DNA of 64,000 nucleotides from Lineus longissimus. Its lineage: Eukaryota > Nemertea > Pilidiophora > Heteronemertea > Lineidae. This document shows positions 35,861 to 47,543 of the stretch, piece after piece. The notes under the pieces are model-generated. The model saw only the letters and a program-made list of their open reading frames with translations, did not search any database and had not been told where the DNA came from. Location: assembly GCF_910592395.1 (NCBI RefSeq), contig NC_088313.1, positions 2,792,501 to 2,856,500 of the forward strand, written 5' to 3'. Numbering within the stretch: position 1 is the first letter of the stretch; each line of letters begins with the position of its first letter. Position numbers and translations under genes: made by a program.

Positions 35861-37594
35861 ATGAGTAAAAAATTCGTCCGTTTTTTTCCTGCGCTGGATA
35901 TCGCAATGTTGCGGGAAGCTGTGGCGGTAGATGGTGATGCAAATAGATGGGAAACAATAGCAGCAGCTCTTAACACTTGGGTGAAAGAGAAAAAGAAGAC
36001 CAAAGAAGTGGTGGACCATTTCGGTATGCTCACAGCAAGATGTGTAAAAGAGCGATGTGAGCGCCTGGTAAAGATGTTTAAAAAAGAGGAGCTAGACTCC
36101 ATAAAATCGTAAGTATTTCCACTTTTTTAAAATGTTTGAACGCAAGGTTATTTTTCTGTCCATGCCTTGTCCAAAAATTAACTTGAAGATTAGACTTGGA
36201 GTTTACGTTCCCATAGCCCAACCTTCTAAGATCAGTTTCCGCCCCAATGGAACTTCTAACCAATTGCGTTGAGGAAAGATAATCAGTATTCACAGTGGTC
36301 ATCATTCATAACGGATGGTCTAAACTTCGGGCCTATCGAGAGGAGGTTACTTGCCTGCGGTATTACAAAACCAGATCACATTTCACATTCTCCGCATAAT
36401 GCGATGACTTTATGGTTAGGCCTACAAATTATGGCGTGTCCCAAAATATGTCCGCGCATGCTATTCTCTCCTACAGTATGATGTCCATGGTATTTTGGGC
36501 CAACATCTATTGTAAATTATCTCCTAACCAAAAAACTGTCAATTTGAAGTACTCGCCAACTTCAAACTAAAACAAGTTTCTGCTTTCTGTCAATATTCTA
36601 TGCGCATGGAAGTGTTTTGTTGGGCCAAGTCATTAGTCCCAAAAAGCGGAGGCTCCTGACCAATCGGGTCGACTTTATTGATATGTTCAAGCTTCATTCG
36701 CCTTTTAGCTCTGGTACAGCTGAAGAGTACGATGAAAGAAAACAACTCCTGGGTGAAATGGTAACCATGGCTGATGAGCGGGAAGCGGCTAAAGCGTTAC
36801 AAGCCGTAACGGATGCGCCATCAAAGGATGAAAAAGAAAAACAGTTGGAGGAAGCCGGAAAAGCGATTCGGCAAGCTGCAACAGAGGGCAAAACCAAAGG
36901 TATGTCTACGCTTGTATTTTATGTATGTATTGAGAGAAAGCAGAATACAAAACAAGGCCGCAAAACAGTTCCACAAATCTTGTGGTGTCAAGAAGTTAGT
37001 GAACCCTAAGTACTGCCGTGGACGATGTTAGTCATGTTTTAGCAGAGCGAATCTTCCAACCTCGTTCCAAGGGTATTTCCCGCTCGACGGGGTTGATGGT
37101 CGTTTACAATATGGCGAACTACCTGCCCATCTCGCCCCTTAAGCCCAGGGGACGAGGTGGCGAGCCTTCACGATCTTGTCAGTGTAAGAAAACTGAATGT
37201 TGAACGGGGGTAATAGCAGACTTCCAAAACGTTTACCCAACTTTTGGTCTCACCTCAAATACGGATGTCCTACCCCTCAAATAACTGGCCAAATATTAGT
37301 TATAAATACCAGGTTTAATCCTTATCAGGTTTAATCCTTATTTCAGGTGCGAAAAGGAGATCAACAACGTCTTTGACAGACTACCTCGCCGAAAAACTAG
37401 GCCAGGATGCAGAGATTAAAAATGAGGAAACTAAGTTAAAGAAAGAGGAATTGGAACTAAAGAAGGAGGAGCTGAAATTGCAGGCAGCCAAGTTCGAAAT
37501 GGAACGAAAGGAACGGGAGCAAAGATTGGAAATGGAGAAAGAAGAAAAACAAGTATATATGCAGATGATGCGTGACTGCCTGGCGAAAAAGTGA
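35861..37594 (+). CDS. Harbinger Myb/SANT-like DNA-binding protein
   Basis: Exons at 35861-36108, about 36633-36900 and about 37349-37594 (TGA) join in frame. The first encodes a Myb/SANT/trihelix-like fold (ALDIAMLREAVAVDG, NRWETIAAALNTW, KERCERLVKMFK). The second contains a basic patch (PKKRRLL) and an acidic helix. The third is a Lys/Glu-rich coiled coil (EELELKKEELKL). In Harbinger elements this partner is needed with the transposase for DNA binding and nuclear import. No break is seen. Confidence 0.8.
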
Positions 37595-37948
37595 CTCAAG
37601 AGATCTATACATACATGTAGAATGAAATGAAATTACATGCTTGCAACTAACAACGTTCATTGATTTTTTATTCTTTTTTAAGGGCTTACATGTATTTTAC
37701 ATATAATATATATTTACAAATCCAATGGCTTCCAGCAGCATTCTGGTGTTAAAGTATTCTTGACAATTCACATTACAATGTACATGTAGAAGTGGAGCCG
37801 GTGTAATAGAATCAGATGCCCCCTGATATTAAATGCCCTCAACAATAGAACACGGCACCACTCAATAGGCCTCCAGAGAGGCCAAGACCCTTAATCCGAA
37901 GACGAACAATACAGGCGGGCATCAGGAAAGGGAGGGCATTTGATTCTA

Positions 37949-39374
37949 TCACACCGGTCGCAAATACTCCTCGAGTGACGGTGGATTACACTGGAAGAAC
38001 ATGGATGTGGTGTTGCCATAAATATAGGTGTGGCAGTTTGTCAGGAGCGCTCCAACCAAATACATGTTTGCGACCGGCTGCAAAAAGACCTTTAAGTTTT
38101 TTTTAAAATCTAAAAAAGCAAATTCTTGCACTATGTTCCCGAACCCCCACTCTACACATTCCCTAACGCTCGACATGCCTCTGTTGAATTCAACTTGTTC
38201 CTCCGTCAAATTCGCTCCCTTGAACGGCTTTATCAGGCAGCGCCGAATAGGGTAGGCTGTGTCGCCATACAAGTAGTATGGATTTCCGTCCTGATCGGTA
38301 AAATCCAAGGCCTGCAACTGCGGCAAAAGCCCGCTCATTCGGAGCAAGGCACAATCATGTCTTCTTCCTTCAACTGGCCCAAACAAATTGCCAATCAGTC
38401 CATTGGGCAGCATGATCGATTGAAATTTGAGTGCATGAACTCTCTTATGGCCGTTGTAGCACACTCTCTGAAACTGTACCGGCCGACAGATGGGACGGAC
38501 GGTTCCATCCAGGAATCCCCAGCAATGACTAAGTGGAGCACCCTTCGCCTCCACCGCCTCCGCATATGTCTGGATGTGCTGTGCATCAAGCCAAGGCTGG
38601 TTGAGGTTCTACAGGAGATGACCGAATGTTGTGCACAAGTGGTCAACCTGAAAATAAAACACCGGACAAGTTTTAGATATTTTTAACGCGGCTTGGGGTT
38701 GTATGGCCCATACAGTGTAAAATCCGTCGGTCATGCTAAATACATACACTAAGAATGAAAAAGGTTGACCTGGTGTTGTACGTGCTCTCGTGTCAGTCTC
38801 TTTTATATCGGCCACGAGGTGTCTTATATTATGTATATAGGAAGCATCTGTTAGACTAACAAGTTGGCAACATCAAAACATACCATGTAAGTAAAAATCA
38901 GCGATAGTGTACTTGCAGGCCTTCCGAACACCCCCTCCAGGTCACACAGACGGTTTGGATAAGCCAGCCGCCTCAGAAGAACACATGTAGCTTCAACACC
39001 CTAAAAAAGCAAATAATTGGTTAGAAGCCATTCCGACCTTTTCGATGTCCCTGTCCCTATGATAGTTTGTCTAAGAACAGTGTCGGAAAATAGGCATGAA
39101 AGTACCGACTTACATTCGTTACTCCACGATTGCGGAGTACTATCTTGTCTGGAACTCTAAGAGCTTCGGCAAGTCTAAAGATCTCTTCCTTGGAAAACCG
39201 AAACATTACCTTGTTTTCTCCGTCTGTTTGGTTTTCCAGGTCAAACAGCAGGGTTTCCGAGTTGTAGGTTGATCTCGACTTCTTGTTCTCAGCTGCTGCC
39301 AAAAGTAGCCCGTCGTCCTCAAGCACAACGGCAAGTTGCAGCACGTTTTCTATCGGCATGTTATACACAGCCAT
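37949..39374 (-). pseudogene. Harbinger DDE transposase, one in-frame stop
   Basis: Exons 39374-39114, 39000-38884 and 38647-37949 are all joined in phase 0 and give about 358 codons. They include an N-terminal helical part (FRFSKEEIFRLAEALRVP) and the DDE_Tnp_4 core. Its acidic residues are Asp in GFLDGT (38517-38519), Asp in YGDTAYP (38261-38263) and Glu in VEWGFG (38150-38152). A TAG stop at 38609-38611, just after the third exon begins, breaks an otherwise intact frame. It may be a recent mutation or a sequencing error. Confidence 0.85.
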
Positions 39375-39658
39375 TTTCTTGCTACCAGTATGTCATGTAT
39401 AATACATGAATGGCAATTTCTCCTTGGGTCCGAGAATCGGACATCGTTATCAAAGAGTGCACGCCTTAATTGCGTAAGATGTTTAACATGAATGCCTATT
39501 CCCCACAAAAGAGCATACCGTTCAACTTTCACGTAAACGTACACGTACACGTACACGAGCGCTAGTGCGAAAACAAATAAACAGAACCTACGTGAACGCC
39601 TACGTGCGTGAACATAGGCGTTCACGTAGGCGTTTCGCGTGAGGTTGCGAAAACACCC

Positions 39659-42614
39659 TATTATTGGACTTATAGCGCATTTACGGGGTTGCAACTATTT
39701 TGCTTTATAGTGTCACCAGGAAAGAAAAGCATGCGACCTAACGCCGATCTATTTGTATAAAGTGATAATTGGAAGGTATATAGTAGGAAATATCAATAAA
39801 ATAATCATTCCATGTCGTCTTTTGAGGGCATTTTTGATTGTAAAAAATATATGTGTACGTCACCGTAGTCTCTGCAATGATAATTTTATCAGAGCAGTCT
39901 CGCGCAAGTAGAAGTTCTTTACCTATTAGTTCTTCACTTATTAGTCTCAACGTCTGGTACAAAGCCAGACGTTTTCCATTACGATTTCACTACGATGTTT
40001 GACAAGAAGGAGCAGTGCGCGAGATATGCTAATGAGCAGACTTCCCTCGCTTGAGTTTCTGAAGAATGTTCCATATCGCGCTAAGCTCATCACTGCTGAT
40101 TATGACATGCGTGCAACGGTAGGTATCTGCTCCCCAACTTCCACCCTAATACCGCCCATACGGTACAATAAGTTACCATTTGATGGGAATGGGACAATGC
40201 CCTCACTGTGTATGGAGTCATAGGGATAAGAAGACATTATTCATTAGTGTTGGTACAAGTGATTTTGCCTAAAAAGCATGCGCATTCAAAAACAAAATAT
40301 GCAATGTATCACGTACATGACCATGACGACGTGCAAGAAAGTGCACTGGCCAGTGCATACCCTATGGCTATGTGCTAGTAAACATGGTAAACATGAACAA
40401 CGTCATTATTCATCGGCAGTTCATTTTACTCCGAGCTTTTTCTGAAACATATAGCCATGATGATTAGGCCTACCATGTACCATGACCAATAACAGCACTA
40501 GATCATGTAGATGTCAACAAGTTCACATGAACCGTTTAATCCCGCATGGCGCATGTGGCGCATGCGTCTAAACCAAAGCCCCAAAATCACTTGTTTTGGT
40601 CTATTTCACTTGTGTTTACAACTGTTCAATGGATTTATAGTTGAATGCGATCAAACTACGTCTTTTCAATCGTGGATTGTAAATTTAACCCCATGGGCCT
40701 AGGGAAGGCCCTATAACAATACTTTCGACACCGTGCTCACTGCTGATTCTAAAATGCACCACCTAGTCAAAACAGGACATATGTTCTTCTAGGAATAGAT
40801 CTCTTTCCAATATTTCGTCATTCCACTATCGTCATCACCTCATGATACTTTCATTGACATTACAGGCACACATCCACATAGCACTCTTCAAATCATCTAC
40901 ACAGTGGTTATCCAACTAGGATTATAAAGGTAATTTCTTAGCCCCGCACAGTGGGTTTCACTCTTGATAAAGGGGCACTATTGCTAGCAGCTAGGTAGGC
41001 AGGATAAAGTTAGACGAAGTAGCCGATAGGGGTCTCTTACCCCTCAAAGTCCGTCACAACTATTCAAGCTTGTACAAGGAATACATGCAGCGCTGACTCT
41101 AACAAGACCCAATGGGAATGTCGCACAGTCATCTGTCAAAAACAAGACCTATGTTGTAGTATGATCTCTTGCCAATATTTAATAATTGCACTATCGTCAT
41201 CACCTCATCATACTTCATTGATTTTACAGGCACACATTGACATCGACCACTGTTGCAATCAACGACACAGTCGCTATCCAAGTAGCATTATAGAGGTAAT
41301 TATCATTTTCATACCTCATTAGCATGTGAACCAATCGCGTCGCGTCCTTTGCGATCACGGCAAAGCCTCATGGAATAATGTCTTTCACCGTTGAATAATT
41401 TTTCATATTCCATGCCAGCAACTTCAATTTCTTCATATTCCATGGCTAGAAGTTCAATACTAATATAATATCCAAGATAAAGTTACAAGAAGTAGTCAAT
41501 AGGGGTATCTCACCTCTCACTGTATGTCCACACTATTCACGCTTGTACGAGGAATACATTCAATGCTGAATCTAACAACACCCAGTGCCCTTACTCTGTA
41601 TATTAGTCACTGGAAGATGGCCCATTTCACTCCTTGCTTCTACTTCACCTATAGTCTCATTGCAAACGCCTCAGTTCTATGATATCACATTCACTTTCAG
41701 CTGTCATGCAACGCAACAACTGTGCTATCTGCCATCGCACATCAACGAAGAAGTGCAGCCGCCCACATTCCACCTCACGTCTGTCCGACCAGCTGCAATC
41801 CTCGAGGACGCCCCACTGTACCACGATTTCACTACGATGTTTGACAAGAAGGAGCAGTGCGCGAGATAGGCTAATGAGCAGACTTCCCTCGCTTGAGTTT
41901 CGGAAGAATGTTCCATATCGCGCTAAGCTGACCACTGCTGACCATGACAGGCGTGCATTGGACTGGTACAGGTTGGAACTGAACATTGAATATGCTGGTG
42001 GTGACGCTTTCTGATGAGAAGTTGGTCGTGACTGATGCAGTATCCTTGGACTTGTCCACAGCATCGTTCAATCATTGCTCTCTGAGCTGCCTTGATTCTG
42101 TACTTACCCAAATACTAAGACCAAATGCCTGTTGACTGTGCTTTAAGAGAGACTGGCGCCATGCCTAGAGATATGACTGACCCCTATTGGCAAATTTGTA
42201 TGACTTTATCTTGCCTACCTAGCTGCTGCCTATAGTCTCCCTTTAACTGCAGAACACTTCAAAGTCGATAAAATGCCATGTTCCACCTTTTAATGTGTTC
42301 AGACCGCCATTTTCAAAATAATCAAATCAGGACACTGCCTTCTAGTCTCATAATAAATTTTGCTTTCCTCAATAATAACATTTCTTCTTCTTCAATGCTT
42401 TCATCATTCCAAACTTCTCCTCCTCTGACTTTTACAGGGGTACAGTCATGGCAATCAAAACCCAAATACTGAGACCAAATGCCTGTTGACTGTCTGTTTT
42501 AAGAGAGACTGGCGCCATGCCTAGTCTCTCTTAAAGCACAGTCAACAGACACCAACCCCCTCAGACTCAGAAACCACAAACGCCCAACCCTTCCTGCTAC
42601 CTTAATACTTCTGG
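39659..42614. other. Rearranged right part of element C
   Basis: Between the two partial copies of the element lie about 1.7 kb (40113-41822) with no gene. They contain two diverged tandem copies of a unit of about 364 bp (around 40770-41580). A stretch at 42169-42245 is the inverse of 40970-41045, so the two may be parts of one split insertion. Confidence 0.5.
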
Positions 42615-44943
42615 GTGAGTAAATATTGGCACATTCGTGTTGAACAGGTTTCAAGCAGAACAACTACACGTCCACTGGTGTTTGACACTCCCGACTCAAA
42701 CACAATATGTTAATGATAGTGCTCATGTAGAACAAACAGTATCGTTTGAGGAGTAAACCAAATCATTGGAACATATTTCACGATTAATTGGACACCATCG
42801 CCACGACTTGGATGCCTCTGTACAAACCCTCTCTGGAATCCATGCATGTAGGTGCTGACCTCAAACAGGGGCTACCCTGGGGCCCTTTCGGTCGTATAAC
42901 ATTTGCGACAACATGGTACGATACGAAATCGACTCAAGCTTGTGAGTGTAAACTTGATTTTATTTTAGAGTATTGTAAATTAGATGTGGCTGTTCAGTTC
43001 GTAATGCCAAGTTGAGGGAGGAATCATGATAATTCAGTTTTGCGTTTCGCTTTCAGGTTTGGCTGCGATCTCCGGGAAAGTCACGATCCCTGGTGATGTC
43101 TACGCCTGGATTGCAGTATTTGTGCTGCCGATCAACAGCGCTATGAACCCAATACTCTACACATTGTCGTCTCTCGATCTCATCAAGTAGGTGACTTGAT
43201 ATTTCCTTTGGATGACTCTTACCTTGAATTATGGGTGCTCTAGATGAGCTATGGACGGATTTCATTATGATTTACACAATAAATCAAGCATTTAAAACCG
43301 TGCCAATATCCGCGCAGCGCGTACGGCATCCTGCGTCCTCTCTGTCGTTTCCCTTCAACAACCTTAGGTTGTCATTCCATCAGTATCTGGGGAAGTTTTG
43401 CTAGTTCAGTTCAAGACACGTGTCCAAACCAATTACGCTATTGGGTTGTTTTTCCGTATATTATTTGGTCACGATTCTATGTGCCAGGGCAAAATTCTAC
43501 CCTCATGTTTTCCAAAGATCCAAAACAGTTTGAAACTATTTTGTGGACTAACCGACTCATATCGTGGTAACAATGTCATTTGGAGCTTTTCTTGTTTCTT
43601 GACTTTCAGTTGACGAAGATGATGAGGACGGTTCCCCTAAGGTAGTCAACTGTTACCCAGAGGGCAGTCATCTCCTGCCTTACGTGGTGGAGGAGTCCAA
43701 TATGCTGAACCTCGCCCACGCCATGAAGACCGAAACGCCCTCACTGCCGCTGCGGGACATGCGCAGCGTGCTAAGGATGTGGCCAAAGCCATGGCATCGC
43801 TGCATGAAAGAGGCCTGATTGCGAGCAGTGTGACTGTAAATGACGTTGGGATAATTGTCAGCAACGGAAATCAGGTAAGACAAGTTGATTTCGGCTACTC
43901 TATGAGGATTCATTTTACGAAAGATATTGTCCTTGTGAGCAACAGTTTCTGACAAAATGTGCTCTTGCTGTCTCTCTTGACAGCCGTGCTCTGACCCACT
44001 GGACTGGCCATCACTTGAATTCTTAAAGGGTAACTACCGGCAAACGCAAGGTAGGTCAGGATAAGTTACGATACACGAAGTTGTCGGTATGGCCGTTTCA
44101 GTCTCACTATCGAAACTTTAGACCTACCGCTGAATCAAACATGTCTTTTCAGACTTCAAATTTACCTCCTAGTTTCTGCCTATAGTCTTCCTTTAAGTGA
44201 CGCATTTCACGATGCAGTGGCACAAGAGTGCAGGCATATTAAAATCGAGTGTTTCCTTGAATTGTAATACGCCGCGATCAGTTCGTTTCCCCAAGTCGAA
44301 ATGTTGGATACTGAAGAATGGATCTTCCACCGATCTAGCCGGTGCGGGCGGCTATCGGTGTGACTGGAAAATTACTGTTGCACTAAGGTTGCCTGGCAAC
44401 AATGCATTTTAAAGCAAGTGGCCAACTTGAGCTGTAATAATCAAACTAGACCATATTATCCTATTTCAGAAATTAACGATGACTTGCAACGTCAAATCGG
44501 CATTCCTATGTTCAGGTGTGAAACAAGCCCTGATTCCGCGAGATTTGAAAGATAATATCCAGGATTTCGGCAACCTATGCAAGCGACTCTTACGTCACCA
44601 CACCATGAACAAAAATCAGCATTGAAGGTGTTATATGGGATCAGTTTTTGTTCACTGTGATAGGATATACCAATTGACTGCGTCGTTTTAAAAGCTGTTT
44701 GAGACTTGCTTTCGACGAGTAATTTCATGTTAGGTTATCGATTTGACTCGATGTTGCACCACTAGATTCTATAGGCTCTCTTAATTGTATTGGCTCGATT
44801 TCTTAATTTCACTTTTACATGTTCGTGTATTCGTGTAGATAGGACAGAATTATATGGCTTTTAAGATGTACGACAATTGATTTGCTTGTTCAACATAGAC
44901 GGTGTGGCGTTTGAACTTTATACGAAGCGTCACGATGAAAACG

Positions 44944-45150
44944 ACCACACGCCGATGCGTTACTATGGAAAGGACAACAAACCGAGCATCACTATGGAAA
45001 GGACAACAAACCGAGCGTCACTATGGAAAGGACAACAAACCGATAGTCACTATGGAAAGGAAAACAAACCGATCGTCACTATGGAAGGGAAAACGAATTG
45101 AACATCACTATTGAAAGGACAACAAACCGAGCGTCACTATGCAAACCGAA
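44944..45150 (+). repeat. 29-bp minisatellite, unit 3
   Basis: About seven copies of the 29-bp unit, in the same position as in unit 1. Confidence 0.88.
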
Positions 45151-45557
45151 TAAGAATTGGCGTTATGATGCTAACCTTATCGACACGTTCTCGCTATAAG
45201 CATGCTGTAACTTCATAATTTCCAATACAATATCTATGCGTAACACATATTTCTTTCTAACAGGAGAAACCGGCTTACACACGATTATGAGATGATATTC
45301 ATAGGGCACATCTTCCTCAGTTTTATTAATGTATGTACTGAAAATAAAGATCCAGAGGTTTCGCAATCCACCAAAGAAACAAAACCCGTGAAAATTCCAT
45401 TTTCCTGAAATCTTCGCGTATCACAAAAACGAAGAGGCGTGAAAATTCCTTGACGGTTTACAATTATTATTTCACATTCTCCAAACAGACACAACACAAT
45501 ATAGTAGAACCGCCTTGTCACGCTACTATTGCATGTACTGCGCGGAGTATGTTTACT

Positions 45558-47498
45558 TCATTGTCTGGACGCGTAAACTGGTCTTGCAAGAGCAGGTTGT
45601 GTGGTCAGGGTCTTTATGGCCAAGTATAAGTGACAGAGCCTTGTGGAGGTATCATAACTAAATCCGTTGAACGTGGAATGGTTGATACAGGCTTGCAAAC
45701 ACACCAACTTTCTGCTGCACGTCTCCGATTGCATGAGTCGAGTCGCGGTGGTAGTTGGGTTGAAAAGTTTCAAGAAGTATTGTTGGCAACCGCGAACTGA
45801 AAGTAAGATAAGACGTGCAGTTTACAAACGACTAAGCTGTGCGTAGATTTACCAGTACGCACTCCATGTTAGTACTGCAAACTTGGTTGTATCTGGTATG
45901 TCGCGTTGCACATTTGAACCAACACATCTTTCCCGAAACTGAAGGACTATACATCTTCAACCACATCTCCGTTTTCGTAGTTTTTAGCCCAATTCTCCTG
46001 CACTAAACAGGTCTATTGTATAACCACATGCATTGGCATGGGCCACGTTGCTCAATATTATAGGCGACAGCGTTGCCGTTGGCGGTTTAGGTCCTAACCT
46101 TTCATGCCTTTCCCTCGAACGTCTTTAACTACAATCGCCCTCAGGGCTACCTTCCTGCCATCAAAATGACCTCCAATGTATATCCTTTTTGTTGAGAGAA
46201 AATAGCTACTGTGCTTCGTTGCTCCAATCACCTGCCAATCGTTCCTGGAGAGGCCAAATAGAATTGCCAAACCGTAACGCGTACTTTTATCACTGTGATA
46301 ACCAGTGAGATCACCAGCTTGGACCTGTAAAGACATAACAGCTTCACGTAGTACAAACACTAGTAGGCAGGGCTGAAAAAGAGGTAAGTCAACACACACA
46401 CGGCGCACAGGGCGACTGGATCGCCATTAAAAGTTGACATTGATATTGCTGATTTGCTCACAATGTCATGCGATTGGATTTTGTCTCTAGCCCTGCATCT
46501 TCTATATTGTTTTTTTAACTCTATACTCTACTTGTTAGTAACCAACGACAAGCCTTTTACCATTGTTTTAGTATGAGTGCGGGTCACTTGCAGAGGGTGT
46601 ATTAAAATCAAAGGAAAATTTATGGCGAGAGAGACCAATTACACGAAACCGTGATTGGTCGTAGCAAGCGGACACAAAAGAAGCAGGCAAAGAATTTCTT
46701 TATTTTATTGGACGTTAAGCCATGCGAGCACTACGATATAAGGGCCTCATTATCTTTTTGACTAATGAAGTACCCATACATGATGTACACCGTGTTGGTG
46801 TCTTTCCCAGCATGCCCAGCAGATGTTTTCTTGGCTAATATTTGTTACTTCTTTGTTAGGTGTAAAGGAATAATCCACTTTAATGGATAAACATCTCAAA
46901 TATGTCATATCGTAAATCAAAGTACATTGTAATTAGTTTCAATAGACAATAGTACTTGACTTATGACCGATCAAGCACTACTTGTTATAGAATTCGTGAG
47001 TGACAGGGATTCCTGCTGCAGTGGAAAACAAGTCATGGCGTCGATGCGACACGCAGACTACTAAGTATTCAGAAACAAGCAGACAGTAACCTTGAAGGGT
47101 ATCGAAAACAATGTCTTATTTCCGATCGTAGAGTTTGTAACCTCTGTTGAGTGGACCAGGTCGAACGTCCTGGAAACGTCAGGGACGGGTCTGAATATAT
47201 CCACATAGTACGTTTCGCTGTTGATTTTGTTGTATAGTTGCCATCCGATAACATATCCTTCTGCTTTGAACATGTGCGGAGCGGCCAAATGGATGATCAC
47301 CCAACCGGCGTAGCTGCCGGGGAGAGCAGTCGGTTCCTGTCCCTGAAGATACACATCCTTGCAGTTTGGGACGACAGCGACAGTTGGAAAAATATCGAAA
47401 AACAGGAAACACAATGAGGTAATAAAAACTATTGGGTCAATTGCGATTCCACTCTGGCAGCTTGACAAACTCGTGATTTCTTCATTAGCATTCCACAT
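45558..47498 (-). CDS. Probable secreted PAN/Apple-domain protein, copy 3
   Basis: Exons 47498-47091, 46324-46099 and 45796-45558 have the same lengths (408, 226 and 239 nt) and phases as copy 1, with no stop or frameshift. Substitutions are scattered (for example ILFGLSRNDW for TQFGLSRNDW), and the cysteines of the PAN part are kept. It is the best candidate for a second working copy. The frame stays open upstream to 47543, so the start could lie further 5'. Confidence 0.68.
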
Positions 47499-47543
47499 CC
47501 CTGCTAAAAAATATATAATGCGGTAAAATGGTTCCCTCTCCAA

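Larger units (their letters stand above)
35231..39658. mobile_element. PIF/Harbinger DNA transposon with two genes
   Basis: A 4.43-kb element has inverted ends GGGTGTTTTCGCA and an inner CGCGAAACGCCTACGTG on both sides. It sits in a TTATTA target inside element C, which agrees with the 3-bp TWA duplications of Harbinger; the exact phase is ambiguous because of the repeated TTA. It encodes a Myb/SANT-like protein on the plus strand and a DDE transposase on the minus strand, in the usual convergent arrangement. Confidence 0.92.
35151..42614 (+). mobile_element. Unclassified element, copy C, with nested insertions
   Basis: It begins with ACGCAAGGGCCC directly after CTAG at the receptor splice donor and ends ATACTTCTGG directly before GTGAGT. 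It contains the Harbinger transposon, an unrelated stretch (40113-41822) flanked by a duplicated part of the element (39978-40112 and 41824-41958), and a smaller insertion of about 300 bp (42169-42465) between copies of a stretch of about 60 bp. Confidence 0.78.
33173..44625 (+). pseudogene. Receptor copy 3, broken by LINE and element C
   Basis: It starts inside the LRR exon, carries the same L2-like insertion (33224-34214) and extra T as copy 2, and then an open TM1 to TM6 frame (34340 onward). Element C interrupts it at the splice donor (35150). TM7 resumes at about 43057-43188. The juxtamembrane exon is lost in a deletion near 43303. The kinase-like exon (about 43610-43874) has a one-base deletion at GTGCTAAGG. 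The last exon (about 44470-44625) is present. Confidence 0.88.
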
